Made by a program: the position numbers and the translations under genes
Origin: Farysia itapuensis
Lineage: Eukaryota; Basidiomycota; Ustilaginomycetes; Ustilaginales; Ustilaginaceae
DNA: 64,000 nucleotides
Assembly (NCBI GenBank): GCA_023212645.1
Contig: JALBYC010000033.1
Coordinates: forward strand, 1 to 64,000
Reading direction: 5' to 3'
Notes under the pieces: generated by a model
The model's database searches: none
What the model saw: the letters and a program-made list of their open reading frames with translations, nothing else
What the model was told of the DNA's origin: nothing
Shown here: positions 27,433-37,721 of the stretch, in pieces
Numbering within the stretch: position 1 is the stretch's first letter
Layout: each line of letters begins with the position of its first letter

Positions 27433-29108
27433 ATGGCTGGTGCTGCGAAGACTGTTGCCGCTGAGGCTGGCCTCGAGTATACTCCCGTTGACACGATTGC
27501 ACAGACGGTGGATGATTTGCGTGCTGCCTTTCTCACGGGCAAGACCCGCTCGATCGAGTATCGCAAGAATCAGCTCAAGCAGCTCGCTTTCATGCTCAAG
27601 GATCATCAGGAAGACTTTGTCGAGTCGCTGCGCAAGGATCTTGGTCGAGCACGATTCGAGTCGGTCTTTGCCGAAATCATGGGCACCACCAACGAGATTG
27701 TCGAGGCAGTCAAGCATCTGGACAAGTGGTCCAAGCCAACCAAGCCCTGGGCCGGTGTTGCCTGGGCCATGCACGGCGCGGCTGTGCGTCCTGAACCCAA
27801 GGGCACCGTGCTCGTCATTGGTGCATGGAACTACCCCATCACTGTCCAGGTCGGACCGGTGATTGGCGCCATTGCTGCAGGCAACACGGTCATTCTTAAG
27901 CCGAGCGAGGTCGCTGGTCACACGGCCAAACTGCTGAGCCAGCTGTGGAACAAGTATCTCGACCCCGAGTGCTACCGTCTGGTCAATGGTGGTATTCCCG
28001 AGACCACTGCTCTGCTCGACCAGCGCTTTGAACACATCTTCTACACCGGTAACGGTACCGTTGGCCGCATTATTGCCGAAAAGGCAGCAAAGTGGCTGTG
28101 CCCCACTACGCTCGAGCTGGGTGGCAAGTCGCCGGTGTACATTGACAAGAGTGCCGATCTGAGCATTGCCGCTCACCGCACGCTGTGGGGCAAGGCGGTC
28201 AACTGCGGTCAGACGTGCATCGCCCCAGACTACGTGCTGATCCAGGAGGATCTGCAAGACCAGTTTGTCGTCGAGCTGAAAAAGGCCTTTGAGCGATTCT
28301 ACCCGGATCTCAAAGGTGGTGTTGCCAGTGCAGACAGCTATGCACGCATCATTAATGGCGGACACTGGAAGCGTCTCACTTCGATGCTCTCCGGCACCAA
28401 GGGCAAGGTGGTGCTTGGTGGCGAGAGCGACGAAAAGGCCCGCTTTATGGCTCCCACGGTGGTGTCCAACGTCAAGTTTGACGACCCCGTCATGGCCGGC
28501 GAGATCTTTGGTCCCATCCTGCCTCTGGTGCCGGTCAAGAACATTGAGTCGGCTGTAGATTTCATCAACTCGCGCGACCAGCCGCTGGCCCTGTACATGT
28601 TTGCCGGCGACAAGAAGGCCAAAGACTACTTTTTCGACAACACGCGCTCGGGTGCATGCCTGCAGGGTGATACGCTGCTGCACTTTGCCGTTGATGCTCT
28701 GCCCTTTGGCGGCACAGGTCCTTCGGGTTACGGCAATTATCACGGCAAGGCCAGCTTTGACCAGTTCAGTCACCAGCGTGCCAGTCTGGACGCCCCCTCG
28801 ACCGGCATCATGGGCAAGCTGGTCGAAGTCATCATGTCGTCCCGCTACCCGCCTTACACCAACGCCAACCTGGCCAAGTTCCAGATGCTGGTAGGCGCCA
28901 ACATCAACTTCTCCCGTCCTAGCGACCCTCACTCGAGCAAGTCGACCAACTCGGTAAGTGTTTGTTTTTCACCAACCATCATGCGCGCTACAAGAGCAAC
29001 CCAGCTGAGCGCATTTCTCTTCTTTCTTTCCCTTCCTTTTGTCGCCATGATGCACCAATGTCTGACATTGTCTTTCTCCTTGACGTAAAGAGGCTGTCCA
29101 AGGTCTAA
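27433..29108 (+). CDS. HFD1: Fatty aldehyde dehydrogenase (HFD1 / ALDH3 type)
   Basis: A class-3 aldehyde dehydrogenase of 512 residues that oxidises long-chain aldehydes to acids. Key motifs are GAWNYPITVQVGP and LKPSE (cofactor), TGNGTVGR, LELGGKSP with the general-base Glu, and GQTCIAPDYVL with the catalytic Cys. Exon 1 (27433-28953) ends with a GTAAGT donor. The frame stays open to 29088, but a 137-nt intron (28954-29090) leads to a tiny last exon, AGG CTG TCC AAG GTC TAA, ending at 29108. The unspliced reading is hydrophobic and unrelated to ALDHs. The C-terminus may help membrane association, as in other ALDH3 proteins. Confidence 0.93.
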
Positions 29109-29333
29109 GGTCGCGCTTCGTCCTGCTGGTTCTCCTGGTTTCCGTCGTGCTTGGTGCTCGTTCCAGAGGTATGATCTCGATGTTCTGATTCGCCTACCCG
29201 ATTTGCCCCGATCCGCGCTATGTAATTTGTTTCTGCGTTGTTAAATCATAAAATGGTGTCGGCTGATCCGGCTTCTTGAGCGGCTGACGTGCCCCGGTTG
29301 GACCGTTCCCCACACCCACCACCATCCGTGATA

Positions 29334-30548
29334 ATGACACAGGGCAAGGAGATTGGACAGCAGTTTGGAGAGGTACGCCATCAGATTGACATTGATGCGC
29401 TCAATGCCTATCTGAAGCGCGAGGTGAGCGCTATTGCTACCCCTGTGACGGTGAAACAGTTCTCCTATGGCCAGTCCAACCCGACCTACATCCTGTTTGG
29501 CGCGGATTCGAAACGGTACGTGCTGCGCAAGAAGCCACCGGGTGGACTCATGTCGAGTACGGCGCACGCGATCGAGCGCGAATACCGTATTCTCTCGGCC
29601 CTGCACAAGTTCAACGAGTCACTCCCCTCCGATGGCAGCAGGGACCAAGACCGTGTACCCGTACCCCAGGTCTTTTGTCTGTGCGAAGACAGCAAGATTG
29701 TCGGCACCAATTTCTATATCATGGCCTTTGTCACCGGCCGCATTTTCGAGGATTATAGACTGCTCGAGTTGTCGAGCAAAGAGGAGCGCAAGCAGTGCTG
29801 GATTTCCGCCCTGACCACGCTCGCCGCCCTGCACCGTATCAAGCCAGAGTCGGTCGGTTTGGCCGACTACGGTGGGGCGAAAGCGTTTTACACACGCCAG
29901 ATGAAGTCGCTCGGCAAAGTGTCGCACGTCCAGTCGGGCGTCAAGGACAGGGAGACGGGCGAGGTGGTCGGGCCTATTCCTGGCATTGACGATTTCCTCA
30001 CCTGGTTTGGGCGCAATATGCCTGCGGATGAGAACGTGTTGGTGCACGGCGACTACAAGATTGACAACTTGATCTTCCACCCAACCGAACCACGCGTGAT
30101 TGGTCTGCTGGACTGGGAGCTGAGTACGAGGGGTCATCCACTCTCGGATTTGGCCAACTTGCTTCAGCCTTTCTCGCTGCCGTGCGAGCAGCCGGCACGC
30201 ATCAACGACCCGGCTCTGTGGAAAGACTCGCGCTCCCAAGGCTCCCTCCTCCTCACCCTCGGCGGACTCACCCCAGACCAATCTCCAGTACCAACCGAGG
30301 CATTCCTGCTCGAAACGTACTGCAAGCATGCATCCAGACCGTACCCGATCCCGCAGTGGACTGCTGCAAAGGCGTGGGCCTGGTTCCGTCTCGCCGTCAT
30401 TGCCCAGGGCATCGCAGCGCGCAACGCCCAGGGCCAGGCAAGCTCCGCCCAAGCCAAAGTCTACGGCTCCAAATTCCCCGTCTGTGCAAAAGCCATGTTC
30501 ACCGTCATACACCTCGACCAACAGACCCACGAAAAAGCCAAGCTCTAG
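29334..30548 (+). CDS. Aminoglycoside-phosphotransferase-like kinase (ACAD10/11 N-terminal type)
   Basis: A 404-residue APH/choline-kinase-fold protein. SYGQSNPTYIL and YVLRKKPPG form the nucleotide loop and Lys. VHGDYKIDNLIFHP is the catalytic HGDxxxxN motif and LLDWELSTRGHPLSDLA carries the metal-binding Asp. This version is closest to the kinase half of mammalian ACAD10/11, which is proposed to phosphorylate 4-hydroxyacyl-CoA so that the dehydrogenase half can eliminate phosphate. The dehydrogenase partner lies about 9 kb to the left. The C-terminal AKL resembles a PTS1, suggesting peroxisomal import. The start is the ATG at 29334. Confidence 0.9.
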   Translation: MTQGKEIGQQFGEVRHQIDIDALNAYLKREVSAIATPVTVKQFSYGQSNPTYILFGADSKRYVLRKKPPGGLMSSTAHAIEREYRILSALHKFNESLPSDGSRDQDRVPVPQVFCLCEDSKIVGTNFYIMAFVTGRIFEDYRLLELSSKEERKQCWISALTTLAALHRIKPESVGLADYGGAKAFYTRQMKSLGKVSHVQSGVKDRETGEVVGPIPGIDDFLTWFGRNMPADENVLVHGDYKIDNLIFHPTEPRVIGLLDWELSTRGHPLSDLANLLQPFSLPCEQPARINDPALWKDSRSQGSLLLTLGGLTPDQSPVPTEAFLLETYCKHASRPYPIPQWTAAKAWAWFRLAVIAQGIAARNAQGQASSAQAKVYGSKFPVCAKAMFTVIHLDQQTHEKAKL

Positions 30549-30591
30549 CGCGTAAGCACACCACTTTTTTGGACACCATTTGAATTGCCCC

Positions 30592-30623
<32 letters not shown>
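30592..30623. repeat. (TG)n-(AG)n microsatellite
   Basis: A pure TG run passes into an AG run in the 81-bp gap between the convergent kinase and MYG1-UreG genes. It is outside both coding regions and may lie in their 3' UTRs. Confidence 0.9.
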
Positions 30624-30629
30624 GGAATT

Positions 30630-32630
30630 TTATGCCTTGGTGGGGGGAGGGACGCCAGCCGTGTCGGCTTTGGCGATTCGTCGAGCGGCGAGGATCATGT
30701 CGACGACGCCATCGACGCCCTGATCGAGCTTGACACTGGTGAATGCGGTCGGGCCGCCATCGCGCACCTTGTCGGCGTCTCGCTTCATGACACCGAGGTC
30801 GGCACCCACCTGATCGGCCAGATCGATCTTGTTGATCACCAGCACGTCGGACTGGGTGATACTCGGCCCGCCTTTGCGCGGAACCTTGTCGCCACCGGCT
30901 ACATCAATCACGTACACGTGGAAGTCTGCCAGCTCGACACTGTACGCAGCGGCCAGGTTGTCACCCCCGGACTCGACAAAGAGGAGCTGGGTGTTGAACT
31001 CGGCCTGCAGCTGTTCGAGTGCTTCCAGGTTGGCGCTGATGTCTTCGCGGATGGCGGCGTGGGGGCATCCGCCCGTCTCAATCGCCCGAATCTTGCTCTC
31101 GGGTGTCAGAGCAGAGTGCTTGCGCAGGAACTCCTGGTCTTCGCGCGTGAAAATGTCGTTGGTCACCACGGCAATGTTGTACGTGTCGCGCAGCTTGCGG
31201 CATAGCGCGAGCAGGAGCGCTGTCTTGCCAGACCCGACCGGTCCACCGATACCAACGGTGAACGCGCGCTCAGTCCAGTTGCGGTTGTCGTAGTTGGGCA
31301 GTTGACGGTCGTTGAATTTGCCGGGGTGGTCCATAACATCGTGCGTGTGGCCATGGTCGGCAGCGGCCGCATGGCTGTGAGTATGACCAGCGTCGCCCTT
31401 TCCAACGGAACCCGAGTGGATGAACGGCACACCCGTGTGTGCCAGACCGTCTAGAGCCATACGCATCGCACCGTCTTTGGTCAGATTGCCGCCGATAAAG
31501 CCAGACTGGTGGACAAAGATGCAGCCGGGGATGCCGGTCAGATCGGAGAGGGCCTGATCGCGGATCCCGCGCCATGGCTCGGGCAGACCTTTGCGCGAGA
31601 CAAAGCTCTCGGGTGAAACAGGCACCGCCTGCACACGCCACTTGCCAGACTCGTCCGGGTAGATGACATAGATCGGACGCTCGGTCGGCGCAATGGTGAG
31701 ATCCTTCTCCAGCGTGTACAGGTGGTCCTTCCAACTGGCGTACTCGTCAAACACGAGCAAATGCGGGTGCGTACGTCGGTTGAGCGCGTCCACCACCACT
31801 TGCCGTGCAGGCAGCCATGCGTTGAACGTATAGTCCACACGTTCAAAGAACTCCTTGCCCGCGAGAGCAGAGGCGACTTGGAAGCGTGCATCGAGCTCGG
31901 TGTTGTTACTCGCCTCGTTCCAGGCCGGGTTGAGGTAACCAACGCGCGCAGACAGGTCGGTGCGCGACTTGTACTTGGCCTTCAAGTCCGAGGGATACTG
32001 CGAGATACCGTTGTCAATGCCGTCGATTGCCTCGACAAAGTCGTCGTACAGCTTGAGATGCAGCAGGTCGATGGTCGTTGCACTTGCCGTCTTGCTGCCA
32101 AAGTGGGTGGCCAGAATTTCTTTGCCGAAATGCTTCCACACCAGACCGGCCGAGGAGAGCTTCGTGGCATGTTGGGCGTCAAACGTCTCTTCAAATCCGC
32201 GCTGGTGGTGGTCGTACCTGTTGGCATTGGCGTCGTACACAGCGCCGACATCGACTACGATCGAGGCACTGTCAATTACCCCTGCATCGCGCGTCCGCGT
32301 CAAGGGCGCATCCGCAAATCGCGGCAACTTCCGCAACAAGTACACTGCCAACGCCTCGTCCGCATGGAACGTCCCACTGTGTGTAACAATATGCTCTGTC
32401 ATCGTCCAGAAAAATGGGCACAGTGTCAGTTCAGGAAGAAACATCGCAAACCCCATTTTTTTTGGGTAGAAAAATTGGAACCAAAATCGCAAAAGAAATG
32501 ATCCGAGCGCACCGCCTCTCCCGTGAATCGCGAGTACCATGTCAATCGTTCACTCACCTTGGCCGTCGACTTTTGGGCGTTTGGACAGGCTTTCCTGCTG
32601 AGCGGCCGCGTTCATGCCGGTTGTTGCCAT
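30630..32630 (-). CDS. MYG1 DHH-type nuclease fused to urease accessory GTPase UreG
   Basis: Two exons, 32630-32558 and 32395-30630, across a 162-nt GT-AG intron, give 612 residues. Splicing yields [20 protein letters not shown]...[20 protein letters not shown], the MYG1 start. Residues 1-~355 are a complete MYG1 domain: [53 protein letters not shown] and [15 protein letters not shown]. Without a stop, a His-rich stretch (GHTHSH...HGHTHD) leads into a full UreG (~365-612): [59 protein letters not shown] and [16 protein letters not shown]1 is an RNA-processing 3'-5' exonuclease of nucleus and mitochondria; UreG is the GTPase that helps load nickel into urease. The two normally come from separate genes. 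Confidence 0.93.
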
Positions 32631-32972
32631 TCTGGCGACAGGAATGTTGAATGAGATAGGGCGCGCAAATCGGGATGCAAGAGCAGTCGGGGCAGGTGAA
32701 CCACAGTGGGATGTGCGTGTTGCAATGAAGCGGCTGGATAGGGCAGAGGTAAGTGTAGCAGTGCTGGTTCCGCTCAGCCTCATACGCCGATGATGGTGGT
32801 GATGATGGTGGTGGTGGTGGACAATGGTTCAATGCAACAAAACCAACGAAACAAGGAAAAAAGAGGTGCAAACAATTCTGACCGGGGAAAATGGATCGTA
32901 AATTCAGCGTAGAGAGAGCGTGGGGGAAGGGTGCAAAAAGCAATACGATGGTGCGTGATAAATCCGGAAAGC
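32631..32972. other. Intergenic region between the VTT protein 3' end and MYG1-UreG
   Basis: A 342-bp stretch that serves as MYG1-UreG promoter and VTT-gene 3' region. It contains a GATGGT/GGT purine-rich repeat (about 32790-32820) and no reading frame that I can support. Confidence 0.5.
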
Positions 32973-35561
32973 TCAGTCTTGTTGACCGAGGAATAGCGCG
33001 CGAGGCTGGACGCGGTATGGCGGGTGGTTGGGTTGGTCGTTGTCGTCATCGTCGTCGCTGTAGCCGCCATGTCGGTGGCCGGGCATGGGAGTCCAGTAGG
33101 GCGTCGAGAAGGGCTCTGCGGGAGCGGGCGCGACGGGCGTGCCGAATTGCATCCCCTCGGCGTGTGCTTCCATCTCTGCAATACGTTCGGCGAGATCGAT
33201 CGAATGTCCGCCCGCAGATCCGCTGTGGTTGCTCTGCGAAATGCGTTCTTCCATGCATGTCGAGCCTGATCCGTTGCCCAGAGCCAAGGGCATGCCAAGA
33301 GTGCCAGGAACAGGCTGTCGCATTGTCTGCCGTAAGCGCTCTTCGGGCGAGGACGTGATGGGTGCATAGCCATTGCGGAACCCTACACTGCCCGGGCCCG
33401 CTCGCTCCTGCATGTCGACACCCTCTTGATTACGGCCCCACGTAGCTTTGCCCTCCCCTTCGGCGTCAACCTCGTCGTCCTCTTCAAAGTCGGAAAAGGA
33501 AAACAGGCCTTCATCTTCTCCGTCCAGCGTTACGTCGTCCTCGTCATCCAGCTCGTCTACCGCTTTGCGCGCAACAGACAGCAGATACACCATGATTCCG
33601 ACACAGAGGCCCAACCCCACCAGTCCCGCCCACTTCTTGACCTTTTCGGCCGTCTCGGATGCCTGAGCCTCTTCGGCACTGATCTGCGTGTCAGCAGCTC
33701 CGTTGTAAGCAGCAAAGTTCTTGATCGATGTGCCGAGAGCAGTATGGATAAGCAGCTTGGGTAGGGCAAGGGCGGTGCACGTCACATAGGTCTTGAGAGA
33801 CAGCGTTGGCGAACTTGCCAGCAGTGTGTTCATCAGGTTGTACGGATACGGTGCCAGACGCACTAAGAAAAGCAATTTTGGCTGCTTCTCAATCGCCCGC
33901 ACCACTTTCTTCAGTCCGCCGCTTTTGTTGAGCAGTCCAACCATCCACTCCTTCAGCAGCGATCGACTGAGCATGAATACCACGATGGCGCCCGTCAGCG
34001 CGGCAATATAGCTGATGATAAAGCCTTGCCAGAGCCCGAAAGTGAATCCGCAAAGCATGATCAGTGTCGAGTAGAGCGGCAATGGTGGGAATGTTGTCAA
34101 AAAGATCAGTGAGCCAAGTATCAACTTGCCCTTGAGACCAAGACCGTGTAGATACGTGGCCATGTGATCTAGCGCAATAAACACCTCGGTATGGAAGGTG
34201 ACAACCAGTGCGGTGCTCGTCAGACTGATTCCCAACCAGATGAGCAGAGGTACATATGCTTGGAGCCAAGGAGGATAATAGCTTCGCAAGCCCGTCCGAG
34301 GGTCTCGAAAAGATTCGTCGATCGCGATTCTGGTGTCGATCAGCCATTCTTTGAAGCGGTGGGCAGCTTCGACGGGCGATGCGAGCAGACGGATGAGGTG
34401 GATCACAGAGGCAGCAAAGATCAATAGTCTTTGCCGCAAAGAGACCTGAGGCTTGACTGGCCTGATTATTCTGCGACGACGTTGAGGACGTAAGCGCACA
34501 GCGCCTCGACGAGCCTGCGGCACAACAATCGGCGAGCCGATCAAGATAGAGGAGTGCGTTGAGTGATGCGAGCCGGGCAGTCGTCCTTCGATGCTGGCTC
34601 GACTGTCGTACTTTTGATCCGAGTTCATCTGTGACGGCGAGCCTGGCCGCGGTCGGTAGGCGGCTGGCGTTCCCCGTCTCGACTCGGATATGCTGGTACG
34701 CCATTCGACATTGCCACTGACACCATGAATGATCTCGCTCGGCTCGTCGACATAGTGCGCTTTGTGCTGGGAACTTATGGGGGTATATCGGCCAACGGGC
34801 TTGCGGCCGTGACCTTTGCCAGCCTCATCATCACTCAGGCTATTACGGTCCTTGACACTCTGACGAACACGGGTCGAGGCGGGAGAGGAACGCCCTGCAA
34901 CAGCTTCCATGATGGAATGAGCCGCAGATACGGCTGCGCGACCAAGGCCCTTGGGCAACAAGGATGGCGAGACCGTTCGATATTGGCCTGGACTGCGTGT
35001 AGAACGGGGGCGAGTGTCCTGCTCGTGTCCGGAGCCAGAGCGTTGGGTAGCGCCCGCGTGCGTGCCGTGACGGGCGCTGGTGGGAGTAGCCGAGGTAATG
35101 TGTGGACTTGTGGGTCGCTTTTCTCCTTCATCCCTCAGACTGTCTCTGCGCGAGAGATGGACAGTGTCGATTCGTGGAGGCATTCGTTTGTTACTAGCGT
35201 GACCAATTTGGTCATGCACCAAGATCTTGGGCGGAACAGATTGTGATCGATTCTCTTCTACCCAGTAAGATGGCTGAGAATCCAGTGGTGAGAACAGACC
35301 ATCCGCCGGCAGCTCGTAGTTGGGCGTGGTACCATAGGTTTCGTGGTGTAAGGCTGTATGATGGGTGTCTGCAGAGCCTCGATGAATTTGGTGCTGCTGA
35401 GAGCGCAGAGAGAGAGACGGAGGCTTGTTGGAATTTGACTGACGACGCAATGCGGAACCGGAAGCATGACCTGACAAGGGCGATGGGCTCCTGGAGATCC
35501 TCGGCATACCCGGCAGAGCACTGAGGTTGCCTGGATGATTGCGCTTATCCGAGCCACTCAT
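32973..35561 (-). CDS. TVP38/TMEM64 (VTT domain, SNARE-associated Golgi) membrane protein
   Basis: An 862-residue protein. A long, Ser/Arg/Pro-rich hydrophilic N-terminus (~1-360) precedes several membrane helices. The VTT domain (~470-645) has FLTTFPPLPLYSTLIMLCGFTFG, YIAALTGAIVVFMLSRSLLKEW and LVRLAPYPYNLMNTLLASSP, matching yeast Tvp38 and the DedA/VTT scramblase superfamily. A last helix (~GLVGLGLCVGIMVYLLSVA) is followed by an acidic, disordered tail. VTT proteins act as lipid scramblases or Golgi/ER organisers. The N-terminal extension is far longer than in yeast Tvp38 (337 residues) and has phosphorylation-prone low-complexity sequence. Confidence 0.9.
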   Translation of the reverse strand: MSGSDKRNHPGNLSALPGMPRISRSPSPLSGHASGSALRRQSNSNKPPSLSLRSQQHQIHRGSADTHHTALHHETYGTTPNYELPADGLFSPLDSQPSYWVEENRSQSVPPKILVHDQIGHASNKRMPPRIDTVHLSRRDSLRDEGEKRPTSPHITSATPTSARHGTHAGATQRSGSGHEQDTRPRSTRSPGQYRTVSPSLLPKGLGRAAVSAAHSIMEAVAGRSSPASTRVRQSVKDRNSLSDDEAGKGHGRKPVGRYTPISSQHKAHYVDEPSEIIHGVSGNVEWRTSISESRRGTPAAYRPRPGSPSQMNSDQKYDSRASIEGRLPGSHHSTHSSILIGSPIVVPQARRGAVRLRPQRRRRIIRPVKPQVSLRQRLLIFAASVIHLIRLLASPVEAAHRFKEWLIDTRIAIDESFRDPRTGLRSYYPPWLQAYVPLLIWLGISLTSTALVVTFHTEVFIALDHMATYLHGLGLKGKLILGSLIFLTTFPPLPLYSTLIMLCGFTFGLWQGFIISYIAALTGAIVVFMLSRSLLKEWMVGLLNKSGGLKKVVRAIEKQPKLLFLVRLAPYPYNLMNTLLASSPTLSLKTYVTCTALALPKLLIHTALGTSIKNFAAYNGAADTQISAEEAQASETAEKVKKWAGLVGLGLCVGIMVYLLSVARKAVDELDDEDDVTLDGEDEGLFSFSDFEEDDEVDAEGEGKATWGRNQEGVDMQERAGPGSVGFRNGYAPITSSPEERLRQTMRQPVPGTLGMPLALGNGSGSTCMEERISQSNHSGSAGGHSIDLAERIAEMEAHAEGMQFGTPVAPAPAEPFSTPYWTPMPGHRHGGYSDDDDDNDQPNHPPYRVQPRALFLGQQD

Positions 35562-36222
35562 GGCTGGGCTGTGGTGATGGCAAGCTCACAAGGAACACTT
35601 TCCATCAAGAGGTCAGGAGTGGGACGATTGAGATGAAGTATGGACGTGCGCCGCTTGTATGAAAATACAAGGTAGCAGCGTCCTTGCAGCGCGCGCCTTG
35701 GTCTCCTGCTGCTCCTCCTACTGGTCTGACGGCGATGGCTATCGATGTTGATATGGTGGTAGACAGGATTGGCTTAAAAAAGCGTGATGCGCCGTGCTCA
35801 GCCTTGTCTGACTTCCTTCCGAAACATGGAATGCGCCTCTTTCTCCAAATCACATCACAATTTGCAAGAAATGGGAAAAAAAAGAGTTCGGGCCATCCGC
35901 GTTCCCTCCAGAAATAAGCTCCTGAATCGGTATTTCAAATTTCGCCGTCCAATAAATCACCCTTCGGCACTTCTGGCCCCCATCTCGCTCCGGACCTTTC
36001 CCCAAGGGCCAATGTGATCGCATGAAGGCACACTGTTCGCGGCATCTCGCACTCCCATCGCAATCAGCTCATGGGGTGCAAATTCGCCTGTTCACTGAAT
36101 GTCATGATCGCTGCTCAGATTGCAGTCGTATAGCTACCTTGTGGCTCGTGTAGGCAGATCACCACGTGGTCACAAGTCCGCCTCCCCGGTTATATGCACG
36201 GCTAACAGTCAATAGTCAAAAT
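35562..36222. other. 661-bp intergenic region at the left border of the PKS locus
   Basis: No supportable gene. The short frames here lack family features. It holds the promoter of the VTT gene, the 3' flank of the FSH hydrolase gene, and a perfect ACCACGTGGT palindrome (36161-36170), an E-box core suited to bHLH factors. AT content is higher than in the neighbouring genes. Confidence 0.5.
36161..36170. promoter_or_regulatory. Palindromic E-box ACCACGTGGT
   Basis: A perfect 10-bp palindrome with a CACGTG core, the consensus for bHLH proteins. It stands about 600 bp upstream of the VTT gene and just past the hydrolase gene, so its target is unclear. Confidence 0.35.
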
Positions 36223-37111
36223 TTACAGTGACAACTCCATTATCAATGCGCGAATAGCGGACGCTACTCTTTCAACGTCGGCCGTGCGTCGAGGAGGAGC
36301 GTGTCCAATGTCGAGTTCCACCACTCTTCTGTCTGGCTCGTGATACAGCAAGGAGAGTTGTCGCGACTCTGCCAGACCGGGATCCATCTGGCCGTGCACA
36401 TGTATGCTGGGTAAGCGAATTGGCTCCACGTTGCTCGCGTCAAGGCGCTTAAAACAGCCGCCGTCAAACGGTCTTCCGCCGCAGATCAGGACGGCAAACT
36501 TGATGGGCAAACGGTCCGTCATGCTGAGAAGTAGTCCGGTCAATGCTGCGCAGCCCTGCGAAAAGCAGATCACACCGTCGAACAATGGCTGTGGCACGGC
36601 ATTGTCTAGCTCCACTGGCGTCAAGACAGGAGTCTCGAGTCCTGTGGCGGGCCAGGCCTTGCCTGTCGTGAGCGGCACTCTGGCCGAACCACTGACAGCT
36701 GATTTGGGCGTGTATGGTGGTGTATCCAATGCTAACACCTGTCCAACCAATGACTGCGGCACAGCTCGCGAAGAGGTTGACGGAACGATTCCGGATGAGA
36801 GACCCTGCCGGATTTTGTCGTGGGCAAGCGCCAAACTCTCTGGTGCTGGTGTATTGTACCAAGCCCAATACTCGTGATCCGGAAACAGAGTCTCGATACC
36901 TGTGCTGACTGTCAGCTTGCGCCCCTTGTTTGGTGAATTACGTGTGCCGCTTACCTGAATAAGGGGCCGACACAACGTCACCTTGAAGGTAATCGACTTG
37001 CACTTCGTCGTACAAAGCATTGACAAGAGGCTTGATCTGCGCACGCATGATGGCTGCAGACGTTCCTTTGCCATGCAGGGCAAGCAACCGGACCTTACGA
37101 CCCTTCGTCAT
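36223..37111 (-). CDS. FSH1-family serine hydrolase next to the PKS
   Basis: Two exons (37111-36955 and 36899-36223, 55-nt intron) give a 277-residue alpha/beta hydrolase. RKVRLLALHGKGTSAAIMRAQ is the FSH1 start; splicing gives APYSGIETLFPDHEYWAWY. The nucleophile lies in VICFSQGCAALTG and the catalytic His in DIGHAPPRR. In other fungi, FSH1-like hydrolases inside polyketide clusters (LovG type) release or edit PKS products. The gene is head-to-head with PKS-A, sharing a 610-bp region, so a role in the pathway is likely. A Ser/Thr/Pro insertion (~110-160) is longer than in yeast Fsh1. The first ATG, at 37111, is the start. Confidence 0.87.
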
Positions 37112-37721
37112 GAAACCGATACACCGCAACGCAGCAAAGGTAGATGGGGTCAATGAGCAGGAAAGAGAGGTCCCAGCATTGCACTCTTTAGTAGTCGCTC
37201 ACCGCACATATCGCTCACCTATTTGTGTACTTGGCCAGCTATCGCAGCTATGTCCGACAAAGTGCGGCCAAAGATACGCTCCCTTGGTGACGCCCATTTA
37301 TCGGCCAGCGAATTGTGATTGTCCAATAGTGCGCGCAAGAACTGCCATTTAGAGCATATCATCGGCATTTGCTCCGATAAAGAATCTTTCTGGCCCCTGT
37401 GATGGACAGAGAGTGCGACTAATGCCTCAAGCCCGCCGTGCCCCGTTCCTCAAGCCAGCTTAGCGTCCATGGAACACCAGATGGATCGATAGCGTTTCTC
37501 GAAGGACCTTTGCGCAATTCCGTTCCGATGCCAAGAATCCGCCGTCGGACAATCCGACGAGGCAGTCTACCAGTGTCCCTGGTTGGTGTCGCTAAGCGTG
37601 TTGAAATGCGGATACTCCCCTTCGATACAGTTAAGGTGGCGTGCGATTGGTTCTCATATATTTGTACAAGACATCGGCCACGGCTGCCCCTCCTTCTGAC
37701 AGTCCTCTCTTTGCACTCGTC
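37112..37721. promoter_or_regulatory. Divergent promoter of the FSH hydrolase gene and PKS-A
   Basis: A 610-bp non-coding region between two genes of the presumed pathway. A CATATATTT element (37655-37663) lies about 60 nt before the PKS-A ATG. An inverted repeat with CGG half-sites is at 37544-37558. Two CCGATA/TATCGG words occur near 37375 and 37300. Co-regulation of the two genes is inferred from the layout. Confidence 0.5.
37544..37558. promoter_or_regulatory. CGG-N5-CCG inverted repeat, candidate Zn2Cys6 operator
   Basis: GTCGGACAATCCGAC is a perfect 6+6 inverted repeat around CAA. It contains CGG(N5)CCG, the usual form of a site for dimeric Zn2Cys6 regulators, about 164 bp before PKS-A. 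A Zn2Cys6 gene is encoded between the two PKS genes. The same 11-bp core also occurs by chance in the aspartyl-tRNA synthetase coding region (~63402), which lowers the weight of the match. Confidence 0.4.

Noticed and set aside
27412..28932. A 506-codon open frame antisense to HFD1
   Set aside because: It is the mirror of the strongly biased codon use of HFD1, has no recognisable domain, and the sense strand encodes a full ALDH.
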